From Marthasterias glacialis (lineage: Eukaryota; Echinodermata; Asteroidea; Forcipulatida; Asteriidae), in assembly GCA_911728455.2 (NCBI GenBank), contig OU452230.1, positions 8,354,512 to 8,418,511 on the forward strand: 64,000 bases of DNA. The letters run 5' to 3'. Under the pieces are notes generated by a model that made no database searches, was not told the DNA's origin, and saw nothing but the letters and a program-made list of their open reading frames with translations. Both the position numbers and the translations under genes were made by a program. Positions 58,208 through 64,000 of this stretch are shown piece by piece. The stretch's first letter is position 1. The number at the start of each line of letters is the position of its first letter.

Positions 58208-58270
58208 CCAGGGCTATCTTCCGCCTTGAAAATAACAAGGAAGCTGTAACAGAGTGAAAACAAGACTTAG
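58208..58270. repeat. Satellite unit with an internal deletion of about 56 bp
   Basis: GAAAATAACA is joined directly to AGGAAGCTGTAACAGAGTG near 58226-58245, removing the segment from GCGAGCGGGGCTGCTCC to GTACACG. Anchor spacing across the two adjacent units is 917 bp instead of about 972. Confidence 0.85.
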
Positions 58271-61200
58271 CAACGGCTCTATCTCCCAAAGTATTGGCGG
58301 GAAACTGACAATTCTGACACCGTTGGAAAGCCCTGGTCATGGGCTTTCCGAAAATGTCAATCTTGGTGCTGCAGGATAAACAGGGAGGATGCCAGGGACC
58401 GCGGAGTGAGGACACCCCGAGGATGTCCAGTGCATACGGCTATGCTGTGTGTACGTCAACAATAGCCAAGGCCGCTACGTGTGTGCTGGACCGAAGCCAG
58501 CAATAAAAAAAACGCGAAAAAACAAATTGGCAGCGCCACGGCCAATAACTCCAGAAATAATGGGGCTAGAGAGAAATTTCTTGTATCTACATTTAGCTGC
58601 CATAGTCCTGCATCCGTAAATCTGGTTTTCCTGGCCATCCAGGGCTATCTTCCGCCTTGAAAATAACAGCGAGCGGGGCTGCTCCGAATGCGCTTGAAAC
58701 GCCTGTCTAATGGCACTTTTGTACACGAAGCTGTAACAGAGTGAAAACAAGACTTAGCAACGGCTCTATCTCCCAAAGTATTGGCGGGAAACTGACAATT
58801 CTGACACCGTTGGAAAGCCCTGGTCATGGGCATTCCAAAAATGTCAATCTTGGGGCTGCGGAATCAACAGGGAGGATGCCAGGGACCACGGAGTGAGAAC
58901 ACCCCGAGAATGTCCAGTGCAAACGGCTATGCTGTGTGTACGTCAACAATAGCAAAGGCCGCTACGTGTGTGCTGGACCGAAGCCAGCAATAAAAAAAAC
59001 GCGAAAAAACAAGTCGGCAGCGCCACGGCCAATAACTCCAGAAATAATGGGGCTAGAGAGAAATTTCTTGTACCTGCAGGTAGCTGCCATAGTCCTGCAT
59101 CCGTAAATCTGGATTTCTCGGCCATCCAGGGCTATCTTCCGCCTTGAAACTAACAGGGAGAGGGGCTGCTCCGAATGCGCTTCAAACGCCTGTCTAATGG
59201 CACTTTGGTACAAGAAGCTGTAACAGAGTGAAAACAAGACTTAGCAACGGCTCTATCTCCCAAAGTAGTGGCGGGAAACTGACAATTCTGACACCGTTGG
59301 AAAGCCCTGGTCATGGGCATTACAAAAATGCCAGTCTTAGGGCTGCGGGATTAACAGGGAGGATGCCAGGGACCGCGGAGTGAGAACACCCTGAGGGTGT
59401 CCAGTGCGTACGGCCATGCTGTGTGTACGTCAACAATAGCCAAGGCCGCTACGTGTGTGCTGGACCGAAGCCAGCAATAAAAAAAGCCGAAAAAGAAGTC
59501 GGCAGCGCCACGGCCAATAACTCAAGAAATAATGGGGCTAGAGAGAAATTTCTTGTACCTGCAGGTAGCTGCCATAGTCCTGCATCCGTAAATCTGGTTT
59601 TCCCGGCCATCCAGGGCTATCTTCCGCCTTGAAACTAACAGGGAGCGGGGCTGCTCCGAATGCGCTTCAAACGCCTGTCTAATGGCAGTTTTGTACACGA
59701 AGCTGTAACAGAGTGAAAACAAGACTTAGCAACGGCTCTATCTCCCAAAGTATTGGCGGGAAACTGACAATTCTGACACCGTTGGAAAGCCCTGGTCATG
59801 GGCATTCCAAAAATGCCAGTCTTGGGGCTGCAGGATCAACAGGGAGGATGCCAGGGACCGCGGAGTGAGAACACCCCGAGGATGTCCAGTGCGTACGGCG
59901 ATGCTGTGTGTACGTCAACAATAGCCAAGGCCGCTACGTGTGTGCTGGACCGAAGCCAGCAATAAAAAAACACGAAAAAACAAGTCGGCAGCGCCACGGC
60001 CAATAACTCCGGAAATAATGTTGCTAGAGAGAAATTTCTTGTACCTGCAGGTAGTTGCCATAGTCCTGCATCCGTAAATCTGGTTTTCCCGGCCATCCGA
60101 GGCCATTTTCCGCCTTAAAACCAACAGGGAGCGGGGCTGCTCCGAATGCGCTTCAAACGCCTGTCTAATGGCACTTTTGTACACGAAGCTGTAACAGAGT
60201 GAAAACAAGACTTAGCAATGGCTCTATCTCCCAAAGTATTGGCGGGAAACTGACAATTCTGACACCGTTGGAAAGCCCTGGTCATGGGCATTCCAAAAAT
60301 GCCAGTCTTGGGGCTGCGGGATAAACAGGGAGGATGCCAGGGACCGCGGAGTGAGGACACCCAGAGGATGTCCAGTGCATACGGCCATGCCGTGTGTATG
60401 TCAACAATAGCCAAGGCCGCTACGTGTGTGCTGGACCGAAGCCAGCAATAAAAAAAGCCGAAAAAGAAGTCGGCAGCGCCACGGCCAATAACTCCAGAAA
60501 TAATGGGGCTAGAGAGAAATTTCTTGTACCTGCAGGTAGCTGCCATAGTCCTGCATACGTAAATCTGGTTTTCCCGGCCATCCAGGGCCATCTTCCGCCT
60601 TGAAACCACCAGGGAGAGGGGCTGCTCCGAATGCACTTCAAACGCCTGTCTAATGGCACTTTTGTACACTAAGCTGTAACAGAGTGAAAACAAGACTTAG
60701 CAACGGCTCTATCTCCCAAAGTAGTGGCGGGAAACTGACAATTCTGACACCGTTGGAAAGCCCTGGTCATGGGCATTACAAAAATGCCAGTCTTAGGGCT
60801 GCGGGATTAACAGGGAGGATGCCAGGGACCGCGGAGTGAGAACACCCTGAGGGTGTCCAGTGCGTACGGCCATGCTGTGTGTACGTCAACAATAGCCAAG
60901 GCTGCTACGTGTGTGCTGGACCGAAGCCAGCAATAAAAAAAACGCGAAAAAACAAGTTGGCAGCGCTACGGCCAATTACTCCAGAAATAATGGGGCTAGA
61001 GAGAAATTTCTTGTACCTGCAGGTAGCTGCCATAGTCCTGCATCCGTAAATCTGGTTTTCCCGGCCATCCAGGGCTATCTTCCGCCTTGAAACCACCAGC
61101 GAGCGGGGCTGCTCCGAATGCGCTTCAAACGCCTGTCTAATGGCACTTTTGTACACGAAGCTGTAACAGAGTGAAAACAAGACTTAGCAACGGCTCTATC

Positions 61201-64000
61201 TCCCAAAGTATTGCCGGGAAACTGACAATTCTGACACCGTTGGAAAGCCCTGGTCATGGGCATTCCAAAAATGCCAGTCTTGGGGCTGCAGAATCAACAG
61301 GGAGGATGCCAGGGACCGCGGAGTGAGAAAACCCCGAGGATGTCCAGTGCGTACGGCCATGCTGTGTGTACGTCAACAATAGCCAAGGCCGCTACGTGTG
61401 TGCTGGACCGAAGCCAGCAATAAAAAAAGCCGAAAAAGAAGTCGGCAGCGCCAAGGCCAATTACTCCAGAAATAATGGGGCTAGAGAGAAATTTCTTGTA
61501 CCTGCAGGTAGCTGCCATAGTCCTGCATCCGTAAATCTGGTTTTCCCGGCCATCCAGGGCTATCTTCCGCCTTGAAACCACCAGGGAGAGGGGCTGCTCC
61601 GAATGCGCTTCAAACGCCTGTCTAATGGCACTTTTGTACACGAAGCTGTAACAGAGTGAAAACAAGACTTAGCAACGGCTCTATCTCCCAAAGTATTGGC
61701 GGGAAACTGACAATTCTGACACCGTTGGAAAGCCCTGGTCATGGGCATTCCAAAAATGTCAATCTTGAGGCTGCGAGATAAACAGGGAGGATGCCAGGGA
61801 CCGCGGAGTGAGAACACCCCGAGAATGTCCAGTGCATACGGCTATGCTGTGTGTACGTCAACAATAGCCAAGGCCGCTACGTGTTTGCTGGACCGAAGCC
61901 AGCAATAAAAAAAACGCGAAAAAACAAGTTGGCAGCGCCACGGCCAATTACTCCAGAAATAATGGGGCTAGAGAGAAATTTCTTGTACCTGCAGGTAGCT
62001 GTTATAGTCCTGCATCCGTAAATCTGGTTTTCCCGGCCATCCAGGGCTATCTTCCGCCTTGAAACTAACAGCGAGCGGGGCTGCTCCGAATGCGCTTCAA
62101 ACGCCTGTCTAATGGCACTTTTGTACACGAAGCTGTAACAGAGTGAAAACAAGACTTAGCAACGGCTCTATCTCCCAAAGTATTGGCGGGAAACTGACAA
62201 TTCTGACACCGTTGGAAATCCCTGGTCATGGGCATTCCAAAAATGCCAGTTTTGGGGCTGCGGGATCAACAGGGTGGATGCCAGGGACCGCGGAGTGAGA
62301 ACACCCCGAGGATGTCCAGTGCGTACGGCCATGCTGTGTGTACGTCAACAATAGCCAAGGCCGCTACGTGTGTGCTGGACCGAAGCCAGCAATAAAAAAA
62401 GCCGAAAAAGAAGTCGGCAGCGCCACGGCCAATAACTCCAGAAATAATGGGGCTAGAGAGAAATTTCTTGTACCTGCAGGTAGCTGCCATAGTCCTGCAT
62501 CCGTAAATCTGGTTTTCCCGGCCATCTAGGGCCATCTTCCGCCTTGAAACCACCAGGGAGAGGGGCTGCTCCGAATGCGCTTCAAACGCCTGTCTAATGG
62601 CACTTTTGTACACGAAGCTGTAACAGAGTGAAAACAAGACTTAGCAACGGCTCTATCTCCCAAAGTATTGGCGGGAAACTGACAATTCTGACACCGTTGG
62701 AAAGCCCTGGTCATGGGCATTCCAAAAATGCCAGTCTTGGGGCTGCGGGATAAACAGGGAGGATGCCAGGGACCGCGGAGTGAGAACACCCCGAGGATGT
62801 CCAGTGCGTACGGCCATGCTGTGTGTACGTCAACAATAGCCAAGGCCGCTACGTGTGTGCTGGACCGAAGCCAGCAATAAAAAAAGCCGAAAAAGAAGTC
62901 GGCAGCGCCAAGGCCAATTACTCCAGAAATAATGGGGCTAGAGAGAAATTTCTTGTACCTGCAGGTAGCTGCCATAGTCCTGCATCCGTAAATCTGGTTT
63001 TCCCGGCCATCAAGGGCTATCTTCCGCCTTGAAACTAACAGGGAGCGGGGCTGCTCCGAATGCGCTTCAAACGCCTGTCTAATGGCACTTTTGTACACGA
63101 AGCTGTAACAGAGTGAAAACAAGACTTAGCAACGGCTCTATCTCCCAAAGTATTGGCGGGAAACTGACAATTCTGACACCGTTGGAAAGCCCTGGTCATG
63201 GGCATTCCAAAAATGCCAGTCTTGGGGCTGCGGGATAAACAGGGAGGATGCCAGGGACCGCGGAGTGAGAACACCCCGAGGATGTCCAGTGCGTACGGCC
63301 ATGCTGTGTGTACGCCAACAATAGCCAAGGCCGCTACGTGTGTGCTGGACCGAAGCCAGCAATAAAAAAAAGCCGAAAAAGAAGTCGGCAGCGCCACGGC
63401 CAATAACTCCAGAAATAATGAGGCTAGAGAGAAATTTTTTGTACCTGCAGGTAGCTGCCATAGTCCTGCATCCGTAAATCTGGTTTTCCCGGCCATCCAG
63501 GGCCATCTTCCGCCTTGAAACCACCAGGGAGAGGGGCTGCTCCGAATGCGCTTCAAACGCCTGTCTAATGGCACTTTTGTACACGAAGCTGTAACAGAGT
63601 GAAAACAAGACTTAGCAACGGCTCTATCTCCCAAAGTATTGGCGGGAAACTGACAATTCTGACACCGTTGGAAAGCCCTGGTCATGGGCATTCCAAAAAT
63701 GCCAGTCTTGGGGCTGCGGAATCAACAGGGAGGATGCCAGGGACCGAGGAGTGAGAACACCCCGAGAATGTCCAGTGCAAACGGCTATGCTGTGTGTACG
63801 TCAATAATAGCCAAGGCCGCTACGTGTGTGCTGGACCGAAGTCAGGAATAAAAAAAACGCGAAAAAACAAGTTGGCAGCGCCACGGCCAATTACTCCAGA
63901 AATAATGGGGCTAGAGAGAAATTTCTTGTACCTGCAGGTAGCTGCCATAGTCCTGCATCCGTAAATCTGGTTTTCCCGGCCATCCAGGGCTATCTTCCGC

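Larger units (their letters stand above)
35055..64000. repeat. Satellite array, about 59.5 tandem copies of a roughly 486-bp unit, continuing past right edge
   Basis: The minus-strand acceptor block (plus-strand GAAGCTGTAACAGAGTGAAA) recurs at 59 positions from about 35460 to 63600. Spacing is about 485-490 bp, except for one shortened unit. Other fixed landmarks in each unit are TTGGCGGGAAACTGACAA, ACACCGTTGGAAAGCCCTGG, GATGCCAGGGACCGCGGAGT, TGTGTACGTCAACAATAGCC, a variable A-tract, GAGAGAAATTTCTTGTACCT and GGCCATCCAGGGC. Units differ by a few percent, and indels cluster in the A-tract. The array is visibly richer in GC than the flanks. The first partial unit (35055-35470) lacks about 20 bp between GGAAAGCCCTG and CTTGGGGCTGCGG and is the most diverged, as expected at an array edge. 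No match to rRNA, 5S, histone or snRNA genes was recognised. Confidence 0.97.

Noticed and set aside
35167..63608. Recurrent 91-123-codon minus-strand open frames in the satellite as real genes
   Set aside because: In most units the first codon is TTG (the ATG exists only in a few left-side units). The C-terminal ends change with A-tract slippage, and no homologue is recognised.
35055..64000. Array of 5S rRNA, U-snRNA, tRNA or histone genes
   Set aside because: No Pol III A/B boxes, no snRNA or 5S core sequences and no histone-like translation in any frame.
35055..64000. CRISPR array
   Set aside because: Units of ~486 bp without alternating short repeats and unique spacers, in eukaryotic DNA.

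Overview
This window is animal nuclear DNA. It has split genes with GT-AG introns, TIR-less foldback elements, tRNA-derived and other short interspersed repeats, decayed LINE tails and a long satellite array. The protein families (EDC3; a B-box/Tudor protein) and the repeat style suggest a marine deuterostome, most likely an echinoderm such as a sea star or urchin. That assignment is an inference from general repeat character and protein similarity, not from a database search.

Layout. (1) About 1-17.34 kb, minus strand: the 5' twelve coding exons of a B-box / coiled-coil / Tudor-domain protein, RNF17(TDRD4)-like in architecture. The reading frame holds through all eleven introns (437 residues plus one base), and the gene runs off the left edge. 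(2) About 17.3-20.6 kb, minus strand: intergenic DNA with a large foldback element and one weak candidate for a two-exon, 67-residue gene. (3) 23.40-30.40 kb, minus strand: a complete EDC3 gene (enhancer of mRNA decapping 3). Six coding exons join to exactly 1593 nt (530 residues plus stop), with LSm, FDF and YjeF_N domains in the usual order. (4) 30.4-35.05 kb: upstream and intergenic DNA with short hairpins, an ACT microsatellite, a 7-bp minisatellite whose units change progressively from GGATCAC to TAATTAT, and a roughly 218-bp tandem duplication. (5) 35.05-64.0 kb: an unbroken tandem array of a roughly 486-bp unit, about 59.5 copies, continuing past the right edge. It contains several higher-order repeat blocks, the clearest being a 1459-bp trimer repeated four times.

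Functionally, the two confident genes are on the same strand and both belong to RNA-granule biology. EDC3 is a P-body scaffold that activates DCP2 decapping, and Tudor-domain proteins of this kind act in germ-granule/piRNA pathways. Whether the proximity means anything is not shown by the sequence.

The most unusual observation is in the satellite. Most units carry, on the minus strand, a well-formed 3' splice site, a 144-nt open segment and a donor-like CAG|GTACAAG. The segment is symmetric (phase 2-2), so consecutive units could in principle splice into a 48-residue protein repeat. More conservatively, the satellite may have been seeded by a captured exon with its flanking intron. All long ORFs in the array are otherwise best treated as satellite by-products; in most units the apparent start of the longest one is TTG, not ATG.
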